Below, in pieces: positions 41,488 to 49,464 of a stretch of 64,000 nucleotides of DNA. This DNA is from Halomarinibacterium sp041392205 (GTDB lineage Bacteria > Bacteroidota > Bacteroidia > Flavobacteriales > Flavobacteriaceae). Under the pieces are notes generated by a model that saw only the letters and a list, made by a program, of their open reading frames with translations, was not told the origin of the DNA and ran no database searches. The stretch is taken from positions 142,244-206,243 of the forward strand of contig JAWKMO010000004.1 of assembly GCA_041392205.1 (NCBI GenBank). The letters run 5' to 3'. Each line of letters begins with the position of its first letter. Positions within the stretch are counted from its first letter, which is position 1. A program made the translations under genes and the position numbers.

Positions 41488-42809
41488 TGAAGGTTTTTAA
41501 AGAAATAGGAAAGGCATTTTTTGTAGGCTCTGTTATCTTTTTGGTGATTGGGGTCATTGAATACCTAAACGGCTGGGAAATTTCCTCTGGCAAGGAATTA
41601 CTAGTGCGGTTTTTTTACAATCAGGTATATTCGGTATCCCTTTATATGGCCAATGCCTACTTCTTTAACTTTATCCTTAACAAATACAAAAACTGGTACA
41701 GTTGGCAACACTTAACCAAGGGTATTTTAGGATCGGTGGTTATTTCAGTAGTGACGATTTTCTTCTTGCGAATTTTTGGAGCAGTGTTAATAGAAGGCGA
41801 ATCGTTTTCTCAATTTCTTCAAGGCGAAAGGCCTCAGTTTTATTACACCACCTTATTAATTTCGATTGTTGTAACGGGTATTTTTTATGCGGTTTTTTAC
41901 TATAGACATCTTCAAGAAAAGAAAGTAAAAGAACAAAAAATTATTGCGGGTACTGCTTCGGCTCAGTTTGATGCCTTAAAGAACCAGCTGGACCCCCATT
42001 TCCTTTTTAATAGTTTAAACGTGCTTACCAGCCTTATTGAAGAAAACCCCGAAGCAGCCACTAAGTTTACCACTTCGTTGTCCAAGGTGTATCGTTATGT
42101 GTTGGAGCAAAAAAACAAGGAGCTCGTTACGGTAGAAGAAGAACTCAATTTTGCCAAACTCTATATGTCGCTTATTAATATGCGATTTGAAGATAGTATT
42201 GTTTTCGATATTCCTGAAAGGCTTTCAAACCCAGAAGCCAAAGTGGTGCCTTTGTCGCTTCAGTTATTATTAGAAAATGCCGTAAAACACAATCAGGTTA
42301 CTCCTACCAACAAGTTGCGTATTTCCATTTATGAGGAAGACGGAAATTTAATCATTAAAAACAACATTCAACTTAAAAAAGCAATGAAGGAAAGCACTGG
42401 GGTGGGCCTTCGGAACATCCATCAGCGCTACCATTTATTAACACAAAGACCCGTTTCGGTACAACAAGACGAAACCTACTTTTGGGTAAGCATTCCTTTA
42501 CTCACACAAAAAACTCAAGTAATGAATACACAAACCGAATATATATCTGCCAAGCGCTACGAACGCGCTAAAAAGCATGTGGAAGAATTAAAAGGATTTT
42601 ACATTCATTTTTCCATTTACCTCATTTTTCTTCCAGTCTTTATTTTCTTTAACATCAAGTCCACTTCTTTTCCTTGGGCCATTTTTCCCATTGTAGGATG
42701 GGGGATGGGGGTCATAGGCCACGCCATGGAGGTGTTTAACTGGAACCCATTGTTAGGAAAAGATTGGGAAGAGCGGAAGATACGGGAATTGATGCGGGAG
42801 GATGAGTGA
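41487..42809 (+). CDS. LytS-type sensor histidine kinase with C-terminal 2TM domain
   Basis: A 440-residue protein. Four to five N-terminal helices (residues about 12-145) precede a His_kinase domain with LKNQLDPHFLFNSLNVL (phosphorylated H171), an ATPase with LLLENAVKHNQ (N-box) and STGVGLRNIHQRY (G-box). Uniquely, the last 85 residues after about 355 are a 2TM domain: RYERAKKHVEELKGFYIHFSIY, two helices, then FNWNPLLGKDWEERKIRELMRED (in pieces). The same domain occurs in the three small genes at 43389-44389. It probably signals to the LytTR regulator at 44426. Confidence 0.9.
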   Translation: MKVFKEIGKAFFVGSVIFLVIGVIEYLNGWEISSGKELLVRFFYNQVYSVSLYMANAYFFNFILNKYKNWYSWQHLTKGILGSVVISVVTIFFLRIFGAVLIEGESFSQFLQGERPQFYYTTLLISIVVTGIFYAVFYYRHLQEKKVKEQKIIAGTASAQFDALKNQLDPHFLFNSLNVLTSLIEENPEAATKFTTSLSKVYRYVLEQKNKELVTVEEELNFAKLYMSLINMRFEDSIVFDIPERLSNPEAKVVPLSLQLLLENAVKHNQVTPTNKLRISIYEEDGNLIIKNNIQLKKAMKESTGVGLRNIHQRYHLLTQRPVSVQQDETYFWVSIPLLTQKTQVMNTQTEYISAKRYERAKKHVEELKGFYIHFSIYLIFLPVFIFFNIKSTSFPWAIFPIVGWGMGVIGHAMEVFNWNPLLGKDWEERKIRELMREDE

Positions 42810-42898
42810 TGGTCATTTCGATACGATTTTCTATCGAAAATCACTCAATGACCCATATACGGTGGCTGAGTGTTCCGAAGGAATGTATCGAAGCCACA
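42810..42898. repeat. 89-bp direct repeat, left copy (GIY-YIG flank)
   Basis: Identical to 43211-43299 except one base (A/C in GGCTGAG vs GGCTGCG). It holds two nested hairpins: GGTCATT (42811-42817) with AATGACC (42847-42853), enclosing TTTCGATA/TATCGAAA; and GTGGCT (42862-42867) with AGCCAC (42892-42897), enclosing TTCC/GGAA. It starts directly after the kinase stop. Confidence 0.95.
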
Positions 42899-42910
42899 GA
42901 ATAAATAGAT

Positions 42911-43198
42911 ATGATGAAAGGATATATGTATATACTATTGTGTAATGATGATACTTTCTATACAGGGAGTACTAAAGATTTGGAAAAAAGGATCATTGAA
43001 CATCAAAATGGAATGGGAGCAAACTATACAGCTAAAAGATTGCCAATAAAATTGATTTACTTTGAAGAATTTCGCCGTATCGATGAAGCTTTCTACAGGG
43101 AAAAGCAAGTTCAAGGCTGGAGTAGAAAAAAGAAACAATCTTTGATTGAGGGTATGCAAAATGAATTACCAAAATTATCAAAAAAGAAGTTTTATTAA
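42911..43198 (+). CDS. GIY-YIG nuclease-like protein (repeat-flanked)
   Basis: A 95-residue protein with the YhbQ/UPF0213-type GIY-YIG domain: MYILLCNDDTFYTGSTKDLEKRIIEHQNG (in pieces; here Y-I-L ... Y-T-G), then ANYTAKRLPIKLIYFEEF, catalytic-type R and E in EAFYREKQVQGWSRKKKQSLI (in pieces). It interrupts the kinase/2TM/LytR gene run and sits between two 89-bp direct repeats, so it looks like an inserted cassette. A second ATG at 42914 is possible. Role: DNA cleavage or repeat-mediated mobility, inferred. Confidence 0.85.
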   Translation: MMKGYMYILLCNDDTFYTGSTKDLEKRIIEHQNGMGANYTAKRLPIKLIYFEEFRRIDEAFYREKQVQGWSRKKKQSLIEGMQNELPKLSKKKFY

Positions 43199-43210
43199 TA
43201 TAACTCAGTT

Positions 43211-43299
43211 TGGTCATTTCGATACGATTTTCTATCGAAAATCACTCAATGACCCATATACGGTGGCTGCGTGTTCCGAAGGAATGTATCGAAGCCACA
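43211..43299. repeat. 89-bp direct repeat, right copy (GIY-YIG flank)
   Basis: Copy of 42810-42898 with one substitution in 89 bases; starts 13 nt after the GIY-YIG stop. Confidence 0.95.
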
Positions 43300-43388
43300 T
43301 TTCAGAACCCAAAATCAACACTTCAGTAAAAGTGATTTTAAAAAAAGTAACAGGGTAGGTAGTTTTACAACGTATTAAATAAAAAGTT

Positions 43389-43706
43389 ATGGTACTAGAA
43401 AATAACGAATCCAGAGAAAATCGCTACCTGCGTGCCAAAGAACGCGTGGCAGAGATGAAAAAGTTTTACACCAGCTTGGTGTTTTACATTGTTTTTATGG
43501 TCTTTTTAGGCTGGCTTAATTACTACACCAACCAGTGGCGTTATATGTGGTTTTTATGGGCTGCTTTTGGATGGGGAATAGGCTTGGTATTTCAAGCTGC
43601 TAAGGCCTTTAACTGGGCGCCTTTTTTAAATAAAAACTGGGAAGAAAAAAAGATCAAAGAATTGATGGACAAAGAAGAAACCTTTACCAACGAACGTTGG
43701 AAATAA
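43389..43706 (+). CDS. 2TM domain protein 1
   Basis: A 105-residue protein of the 2TM family (PF13239): ENRYLRAKERVAEMKKFYTSLVFY, helix 1, a Trp-rich linker (NQWRYMWFLW), helix 2 and the exit motif NWEEKKIKELMDKEE. The layout is the same as in the kinase C-terminus. It is the first of three adjacent genes (9 and 5 nt gaps) that precede the LytTR regulator. No enzymatic motif is seen. It is probably a membrane partner of the kinase. Confidence 0.88.
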   Translation: MVLENNESRENRYLRAKERVAEMKKFYTSLVFYIVFMVFLGWLNYYTNQWRYMWFLWAAFGWGIGLVFQAAKAFNWAPFLNKNWEEKKIKELMDKEETFTNERWK

Positions 43707-43715
43707 ATACGCACT

Positions 43716-44054
43716 ATGGAAACCAAAAGTTATCAAAAATACGCAGTAGCCAAAAAGCAGGTGAAAAAAATAAAAGACTTTTATGGCCACCTTTTTCTAT
43801 TTGCCATCGTAGTTCCTTTGGTGTATGTCATTCGGTTTTTTGTGTTGCCCAAAATAGGAGTAATTTCGGAAGAAGAAGGATTTGTCAATTGGTTAAATTG
43901 GCATACCTACGTATTACCGTTATTTTGGTTATTCGGAATTGCCATTCACGCAATTACCGTATTTAAACCAAAATCCATTAGCTCCTGGGAGAAGAAAAAA
44001 ATGCAGGAACTTATAGAAAAAGAAGAACAAAAAAATCACCAACAATGGAAATAA
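43716..44054 (+). CDS. 2TM domain protein 2
   Basis: A 112-residue 2TM protein: SYQKYAVAKKQVKKIKDFYGH, helix 1 (LFLFAIVVPLVYVIRFFVL), an acidic loop of about 18 residues (EEEGFVNWLNW), helix 2 and SSWEKKKMQELIEKEE. The longer loop distinguishes it from paralogue 1. It ends in QQWK, with TGGAAATAAATA spanning the stop, nearly the same as at the end of paralogue 1, so recent tandem duplication is likely. Confidence 0.86.
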   Translation: METKSYQKYAVAKKQVKKIKDFYGHLFLFAIVVPLVYVIRFFVLPKIGVISEEEGFVNWLNWHTYVLPLFWLFGIAIHAITVFKPKSISSWEKKKMQELIEKEEQKNHQQWK

Positions 44055-44059
44055 ATATC

Positions 44060-44389
44060 ATGGATTACAACGATAATAAATACGAACGGGCTCAAAAGAA
44101 AGTAAAAGAAATTAAAGGGTTTTACACCCACCTTACGGTGTATATTTTGGTAAACATTTTTTTACTTTTAGTACAAATGGGCTTATTTAATGGTAACTTT
44201 ATGCAAGGCTTGCCTACTTGGGGACACTTTACAACACCTTTCTTTTGGGGTATTGGGTTAGCGTTTCATGCATTGCATGTCTTTCAGGATAAGTTTCGGT
44301 TTTTGAAAGATTGGGAAGACCGAAAAATAAAAGAATTTATAGAAAAAGAAGAAAACGAATTTAAAAACAATTTTGATAAAGAATTCTAA
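44060..44389 (+). CDS. 2TM domain protein 3
   Basis: A 109-residue 2TM protein starting MDYNDNKYERAQKKVKEIKGFYTH, with helices near residues 25-45 and 60-80 and exit motif DWEDRKIKEFIEKEE. The ATG at 44060 is chosen because it begins 5 nt after the stop of paralogue 2; the upstream ATG (44045) would overlap it. The N-terminal KYERAxKKVxEIKGFY motif is nearly the same as that of the kinase-fused copy (RYERAKKHVEELKGFY). Confidence 0.85.
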   Translation: MDYNDNKYERAQKKVKEIKGFYTHLTVYILVNIFLLLVQMGLFNGNFMQGLPTWGHFTTPFFWGIGLAFHALHVFQDKFRFLKDWEDRKIKEFIEKEENEFKNNFDKEF

Positions 44390-44425
44390 CCTCCCTCAAG
44401 CTAATAATCCAACCCTTTCAATACG

Positions 44426-45181
44426 ATGAATGTTTTAATTATTGAAGATGAAAAACCCTCTGCTAGACGCCTACAACGTATGTTAGAACGCCTTGGGGTG
44501 AAGGCTAACCAAATGCTTCATAGCGTTGCTGAAGCGGTCACTTGGTTTCAAAGTAATGCACATCCCGATTTAATTTTTTTGGACATTCAATTAAGTGACG
44601 GACTCTCCTTCGAGATTTTTGATGCAGTGCAAGTAAAAAGTGCTATTATTTTCACTACTGCCTATGATGAATACGCATTGCAAGCCTTCAAACTCAATAG
44701 CATTGATTACCTTTTAAAACCTATTGATGAGGACGAATTGGTTGCAGCCGTTTCAAAATATCGTGAACGTGCCCCACAGCAACAAAACGTACAGCTCAAT
44801 TTTGAGGACATTAAAAAACTACTTACCAATCCCGTAGAAAGAGAATATAAACAACGATTTACGACGAAAATTGGACAGCATATTAAAATGATTCCTGTAG
44901 ATGAAATAGAATGTTTTTACAGTGAAAATAAAGGCACTTATGCGCATACTTACGAAGGGCGTGATTATTTGTTAGACACCACTTTGGAAGAATTAGAACA
45001 AGAATTATCCCCCAAAGTCTTTTTCCGCATCAACCGTAAGTTCTATGTAAATATTAACGGGATTAAAGATATTATTAGCTATACCAATAGTAGGCTTCAG
45101 TTAAAGTTACAAAGCTATAAGGATGATGAGGTGATTGTGGCGAGAGAACGGGTACGTGATTTTAAATTGTGGTTGGAGTAA
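44426..45181 (+). CDS. LytTR-family response regulator
   Basis: A 251-residue response regulator. The receiver domain has the acidic pair E7/D8, phospho-acceptor D53 (DLIFLDIQLSDG) and K in DYLLKPID. The LytTR DNA-binding domain (about 150-250) contains FYSENKGTYAHTYEGRDY and RINRKFYVNINGI (in pieces). It is the natural partner of the LytS kinase at 41487. LytTR proteins bind direct repeats; I cannot identify the target here. Followed by a convergent gene. Confidence 0.94.
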   Translation: MNVLIIEDEKPSARRLQRMLERLGVKANQMLHSVAEAVTWFQSNAHPDLIFLDIQLSDGLSFEIFDAVQVKSAIIFTTAYDEYALQAFKLNSIDYLLKPIDEDELVAAVSKYRERAPQQQNVQLNFEDIKKLLTNPVEREYKQRFTTKIGQHIKMIPVDEIECFYSENKGTYAHTYEGRDYLLDTTLEELEQELSPKVFFRINRKFYVNINGIKDIISYTNSRLQLKLQSYKDDEVIVARERVRDFKLWLE

Positions 45182-45196
45182 TTTTTTTAAATATTA

Positions 45197-45514
45197 TTAT
45201 TTCATAAAAAGACAGTCGATACCGTCTGTAGCCATATGAAATAACAACCCTACTCCAAAGATATTCAGCGGTTTTTTTAAAAAAAGGAATACACAATACA
45301 TAGCAATCGCATAATAGCTGTGCAAAACGTGAAAGCCTATACTACAACGTTGGGCATCAAAAATAGGAGTGGCTAGTAAATGATCTAGGTCTACCAACAT
45401 AGTGGCAAGCAATAATAAATATACCTTTATCCATTCTTTTCTATAAAACACCCATGCAATCACTACCGGAAATACCAAATGCAAAAAGTAATGAACTAGA
45501 AATGGAAAGGTCAT
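45197..45514 (-). CDS. DUF6122 membrane protein
   Basis: A 105-residue membrane protein with about three helices and conserved polar positions: VHYFLHLVFP, DLDHLLATPIFD, and HMATDGIDCLFMK at the end. The H and D set resembles DUF6122-type small proteins that may bind metal. Function unknown. It is 21 nt upstream of the DUF5686 gene (same strand), so the two may be co-transcribed. Confidence 0.8.
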   Translation of the reverse strand: MTFPFLVHYFLHLVFPVVIAWVFYRKEWIKVYLLLLATMLVDLDHLLATPIFDAQRCSIGFHVLHSYYAIAMYCVFLFLKKPLNIFGVGLLFHMATDGIDCLFMK

Positions 45515-45535
45515 TTATTGATTTTTATAAAACTT

Positions 45536-48013
45536 TTAGTCAAAAAGTCCCAAGAACTTTAGTCCAAACACAAAGGCACCTTTACTAGTTCCTTGGTAAT
45601 AGGACTGCACATAATCCAATCGTAACAATCGGTATTTCCCCCATCCTATATTGTCTAGCCCCAGAGAAACTTCAGCATAAGGATTACGGTCTTTAGTAAC
45701 TAAATAATGGCCTCCTGCTACGATATTAAAGCCCAATTGATTAATGCCGGGTATTTTATTCAGTATCCATCCTTTAAAGTCGTGTTCGGCATGGGCTTCA
45801 AAGTAGTTTTTATTAGTACTTAATGTATAGTAGGGTAGCAGGTTGAAAACGTTGGTGTAACTACCACTAGTTCCCACTCGGGTTTGGTTTCCATTAAAAT
45901 GTTGGTAATCTATAAAAGCGATATTTTCAGCATCAATAAAGGTTCCGCCTTTAAAATTATAGCGTAATTCGCCTATTGTGCCTAATTTTAGATCTTGCTG
46001 AATTTGTGCTTTCAATTGGGTGAAATTATATGCATCTTTACTTCCAGCCATCGCATTTTCAGCTCCTAACGTAAGTAAAGGATATTGGGAGTCTCCATAA
46101 TTAAATTTCCCATCAGGATAGGTCATATATTTCTGTGCAAACGCAATACGGGCTTCAAAATTAGTCTTAACAAGATGGTGCTCTTCAAAAGCAGCAGTAG
46201 TATAATCTGCAGGGTTTAACGGATTATTACTAGTATACTCAATATTCTCTTGAGGAAACACCACTTGATTAGTAGTATTAAATAGGGGTTGCCGGTTTTG
46301 GTAACTTATGGAAAGAGAGGTACGCACGCCATTAAACAATTCTTGAAACCAAGAAACACCTCCGTAATTAAGTTCAAAAATCTTCATGTAATTTCGTTCA
46401 AAAAATAAGGTCGAAACACTATTTATAAACGGGGAAATAGGATTATTACTGTTAAACTGTCGCACTTCGCTACCTCCAAAGGCTGAAATTTGTAATCTGT
46501 TTACACTGTTAAATTTTTTGGTGACACTTCCTTTCCAGCGAAGCCGGTCTTCTGAAACACCATAATTGGCAGTAATATTTGCGTAGAGCCATTGCGTTCT
46601 ATTGTCATCGTACCATTTAAAAAAAGTAAGCCCAGCATTACCATTCCAGCCTTGTACTGTATTAAAATTAATTTTGGGCAGCGGTGCTATGTAACTAAGT
46701 TCCCATTTTTGAAAGGTGTTTTTATACGAATACCCCGTTAACGGACTTAATAAATTGAATTTATTATTCTTAGCGTCTATAGAATCCAAGTAACTTTTCG
46801 ATTTTCGCAATACTTGAATACTGTCTTTTTTTAGGTAATCATTGGTTTCTTCATCTGTAAGTTGTACCGGACGTTTTTCTTCCCAAAATAGACTGTCTTT
46901 TTTATTCGCTTCGGGTTCAAAATACAATACTTCATTACTGAAGCTTTTCTTGTCAAAATTAGGGGTAAAATTATAGTTGCTATACACCGCAATAAAACGC
47001 CCATCGCCATTAAAACCTAAAAAACCGAAACTAAAATCGATCGTTTGCGAGATTTTTATCCAAGTATTTTCAATACCATCGTATTTAAAGTTTTGCTTAA
47101 AAATAAGTTCTTTAATAAAGGGCACTTGTATAGCGGCTCCTGTAGTAGTTAAATCCACACCGTACAATTGCCAGTCGTCTTCCACAATATATAGGGTTCC
47201 TTGCCAAATACGGTCGTTGGAGCGTTTAGGAATGACTTTTATTTTGTTAATGAGCTTGCTTCCTTCATAAAAAACACCTTCTAATTTGTAACGGTAATAT
47301 CCTAAAGCATTTGAAGCTATGGGCGAAACTATCTCCGTATTTAAATCGATTGAATTTTCATAGAAACTAAAATTGGCATCCTGTGCGCTATTAAAGCTAA
47401 AGCCATTATCGTTACCACTCACTTTACTTGCTACAATAGTTTCTTTAAAGTCATTGGGTTTTTTGTAGGCAATATGGCTAATGGTTTCTGAAAGGTATAT
47501 AATGCCAGTGCGCGTAGAATCTAAAGCCCCATCAAAATCACCTACTTCTTGTCCTAAAATCTTTTTAGGGACACTATCCACTCGCCAAATACCTCGTGAG
47601 TAGAAGTCGGCTGTGTAGGCTGAAATTTTATCGAGGTTTTCTTTTCTTTTGGCAATGGTTTCGCGAATAATTCTATAGGCAGGATCTTCGGAAGTATTTA
47701 TAACTACTTCATTAAGACGTATGGTAGATTCTTTTAAAATAACATCCAAACTAAAAGGGAATACATTAACCGCCACCTCTTTTTTAACGGTTTCATACCC
47801 CAAAAATTGAAAGATAATAGTATAGTTTCCTTTTTCAGAAATTTCTAGGGAGTAATATCCGTCATCGTTAGTTGTTGTGCCTGTATACTTATCTTCTATG
47901 TAAATATTAACAAAGGGGAGTGGTTGGTTATTTACGTCGGTTACTTTTCCAACTAATTGTGCTATTAGTGCGCTATGTATAAAAAAGAATAAAAGGCTTA
48001 GTGTATATCGCAT
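45536..48013 (-). CDS. DUF5686 outer-membrane protein with carboxypeptidase-like domain
   Basis: An 825-residue protein. Signal peptide LSLLFFFIHSALIAQ; a CarboxypepD_reg-like beta-sandwich (about 18-105, GKVTDVNNQPLPFVNIYIEDKYTGTTTNDDGYYSL in pieces); then DUF5686 (about 110-825), seen in AYRIIRETIAKRKENLDKISAYTADFYSRG (in pieces). The C-terminal half looks like a beta-barrel, ending GAFVFGLKFLG. Such proteins are frequent outer-membrane components in Bacteroidota; function unknown. Confidence 0.9.
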   Translation of the reverse strand: MRYTLSLLFFFIHSALIAQLVGKVTDVNNQPLPFVNIYIEDKYTGTTTNDDGYYSLEISEKGNYTIIFQFLGYETVKKEVAVNVFPFSLDVILKESTIRLNEVVINTSEDPAYRIIRETIAKRKENLDKISAYTADFYSRGIWRVDSVPKKILGQEVGDFDGALDSTRTGIIYLSETISHIAYKKPNDFKETIVASKVSGNDNGFSFNSAQDANFSFYENSIDLNTEIVSPIASNALGYYRYKLEGVFYEGSKLINKIKVIPKRSNDRIWQGTLYIVEDDWQLYGVDLTTTGAAIQVPFIKELIFKQNFKYDGIENTWIKISQTIDFSFGFLGFNGDGRFIAVYSNYNFTPNFDKKSFSNEVLYFEPEANKKDSLFWEEKRPVQLTDEETNDYLKKDSIQVLRKSKSYLDSIDAKNNKFNLLSPLTGYSYKNTFQKWELSYIAPLPKINFNTVQGWNGNAGLTFFKWYDDNRTQWLYANITANYGVSEDRLRWKGSVTKKFNSVNRLQISAFGGSEVRQFNSNNPISPFINSVSTLFFERNYMKIFELNYGGVSWFQELFNGVRTSLSISYQNRQPLFNTTNQVVFPQENIEYTSNNPLNPADYTTAAFEEHHLVKTNFEARIAFAQKYMTYPDGKFNYGDSQYPLLTLGAENAMAGSKDAYNFTQLKAQIQQDLKLGTIGELRYNFKGGTFIDAENIAFIDYQHFNGNQTRVGTSGSYTNVFNLLPYYTLSTNKNYFEAHAEHDFKGWILNKIPGINQLGFNIVAGGHYLVTKDRNPYAEVSLGLDNIGWGKYRLLRLDYVQSYYQGTSKGAFVFGLKFLGLFD

Positions 48014-48105
48014 AAAAAAGTTTTTATTTTAATGACGTAAAAATTCTTTGAAGGGTTGCCTCGTTTTTGAAAATAGAAAAAATTTGGCCCCTGAGCAGAC
48101 CTAAA

Positions 48106-48570
48106 TTAGTTGTTAAAAGCCTTTTTAATTCGGCTTAAATCCCGTTTAGTATCACGTTCTTTCATTACTTCGCGTTTATCATACTGTTTTTTACCACGGC
48201 ACAACGCTATGTCTAGTTTAGCGAGCCCTTTCTCATTGGTAAAAAGGAGTAAGGGGATAATAGTTAAGCCCGAATTTTTTACTTCTTTCTCTAGCTTTTT
48301 TAATTCTCTTCTATTTAAAAGTAACTTACGTTCAGATTTAGGGGAGTGATTAAAAAGGGTAGCGTGTGAGTATTCTTGTATGGTCATGTTAATAACAAAC
48401 AATTCGCCATTAGAAAACTCACAAAAACTTTCGGCAATAGAAGCTTTTCCTTCACGAATAGCTTTTATTTCGGTGCCGCGAAGCACAATACCGGCCGTAT
48501 ATGTTTCAAGTATCTCGTATTCAAAACGAGCCTTTCGGTTTTTAATCTGTACGTTCTTTTGCAATGCCAT
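48106..48570 (-). CDS. smpB: SsrA-binding protein SmpB
   Basis: A 154-residue tmRNA-binding protein. It has the start MALQKNVQIKNRKARFEYEI, then GIVLRGTEIKAIREGKASIAES, RKLLLNRRELKKLEKEV and the C-terminal tail YDKREVMKERDTKRDLSR. These are the SmpB landmarks. It rescues stalled ribosomes with tmRNA, whose gene I do not find in this window. The ATG at 48570 is preferred over a TTG 9 nt upstream. Confidence 0.96.
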   Translation of the reverse strand: MALQKNVQIKNRKARFEYEILETYTAGIVLRGTEIKAIREGKASIAESFCEFSNGELFVINMTIQEYSHATLFNHSPKSERKLLLNRRELKKLEKEVKNSGLTIIPLLLFTNEKGLAKLDIALCRGKKQYDKREVMKERDTKRDLSRIKKAFNN

Positions 48571-48606
48571 AGAAGGCAAAAATAAGAAGATTTGGAGCGT
48601 AAATTG

Positions 48607-49131
48607 TTATAGTTCTACCTTTCTTATTTCTGATTTTTTTTCCGCCCCTTTTAATGATACCACATATAAACTACTATTATCAGTGTCAAGCATCTCGTCG
48701 TAGGTATCGTCGCCTAAAAGTTGGTTTGCAAGCCTAGGGGTGGTATTACTATGCCCAACAATAAGTACCTTGTGCCCTTTTGTTATTAAATAAAAATCTT
48801 CAGAAATAAGGGAATTAGGATCATATCCTTCGGCAGGCAGCTTCTTTTTTGAAGCTACATACATAGCCGTTTGTTGGGTTCTTTTAAAATTTGTGCTGTA
48901 AATTTCATTCAACGGTATGCTATCAAAATAACTAGCCCAAAGTTTGGCTCGTTCTAGTCCTCTTTCAGTAAGAGCGGGGTCTATTTGGGTGGTGTCACTT
49001 CTATCTTTTTCGGCATGACGAATGAGGTAATAAGTGGTTGTAATTTCTTCCGAAACCACTTCTTTTTCAGAATGTTTTTTACAAGAAATGAAGAGGGAGA
49101 GACTTACACAAACAACAACGGATTTTAACAT
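48607..49131 (-). CDS. SixA-like histidine phosphatase lipoprotein
   Basis: A 174-residue lipoprotein (LSLFISC, Cys17) with a histidine phosphatase fold: LIRHAEKDRSD (RHAE replaces the common RHG), ALTERGLERAKLWASYF, FKRTQQTAMYVAS and VLIVGHSNTTPRL (second catalytic His). The RHxE variant is typical of the SixA/phosphoglycerate-mutase-like phosphatases. Periplasmic substrate unknown. It lies 36 nt before smpB, on the same strand, and could be transcribed with it. Confidence 0.88.
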   Translation of the reverse strand: MLKSVVVCVSLSLFISCKKHSEKEVVSEEITTTYYLIRHAEKDRSDTTQIDPALTERGLERAKLWASYFDSIPLNEIYSTNFKRTQQTAMYVASKKKLPAEGYDPNSLISEDFYLITKGHKVLIVGHSNTTPRLANQLLGDDTYDEMLDTDNSSLYVVSLKGAEKKSEIRKVEL

Positions 49132-49246
49132 TATAAGATTTTTTTAAAAATTTGAACCATCTCAAAAACCAAAGATAAAAGGATTACGTATATGTAATTG
49201 AGGTTTTAAAGTTAAAGTTGTTTGTTTGATTGTTATGAAAAGGAAG

Positions 49247-49280
49247 AAAACCCTTCAAAGCACTAGCTACGAAGGGTTTT
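49247..49280 (-). terminator. Terminator after the 41-aa membrane peptide
   Basis: AAAACCCTTC pairs with GAAGGGTTTT (49247-49256 / 49271-49280). Read leftward, a T-run follows within the stem. It is 5 nt past the small gene's stop. Confidence 0.75.
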
Positions 49281-49285
49281 CTGTT

Positions 49286-49411
49286 TTAGGTATACGCAAC
49301 TAGGGTTAGCGTGGTGTAAACGGTCATAAAAACCGTAATTCCTAAGATATAAACGGCTAGAAGGTGGTTTCTTTGCTTTTCTTTTTTTGAGTGTAATGAG
49401 TTGGTTTTCAT
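49286..49411 (-). CDS. Small single-span membrane protein (41 aa)
   Basis: The ATG at 49411 (minus strand) opens 41 codons to TAA at 49286-49288. The charged N-terminus (KTNSLHSKKEKQRNHL) precedes one hydrophobic helix (LAVYILGITVFMTVYTTLTLVAY). No known family. A strong terminator follows directly, and the gene is preceded by the thioesterase on the same strand, 54 nt away. The charge pattern (positive inside) and the terminator make it a credible small protein. Confidence 0.62.
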   Translation of the reverse strand: MKTNSLHSKKEKQRNHLLAVYILGITVFMTVYTTLTLVAYT

Positions 49412-49464
49412 AGGGTTCGTTTAAAGGATTGGTATATAAAAAAGACGAACAACATGAAAATTTG

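Noticed and set aside
43146..43358. Frame running through the right copy of the 89-bp repeat
   Set aside because: It is mostly repeat sequence read in another frame than the GIY-YIG gene, with no domain or start context.
48014..48105. Search for tmRNA (ssrA) next to smpB
   Set aside because: No CCA-ended tRNA-like fold or tag sequence is visible; tmRNA must be elsewhere.
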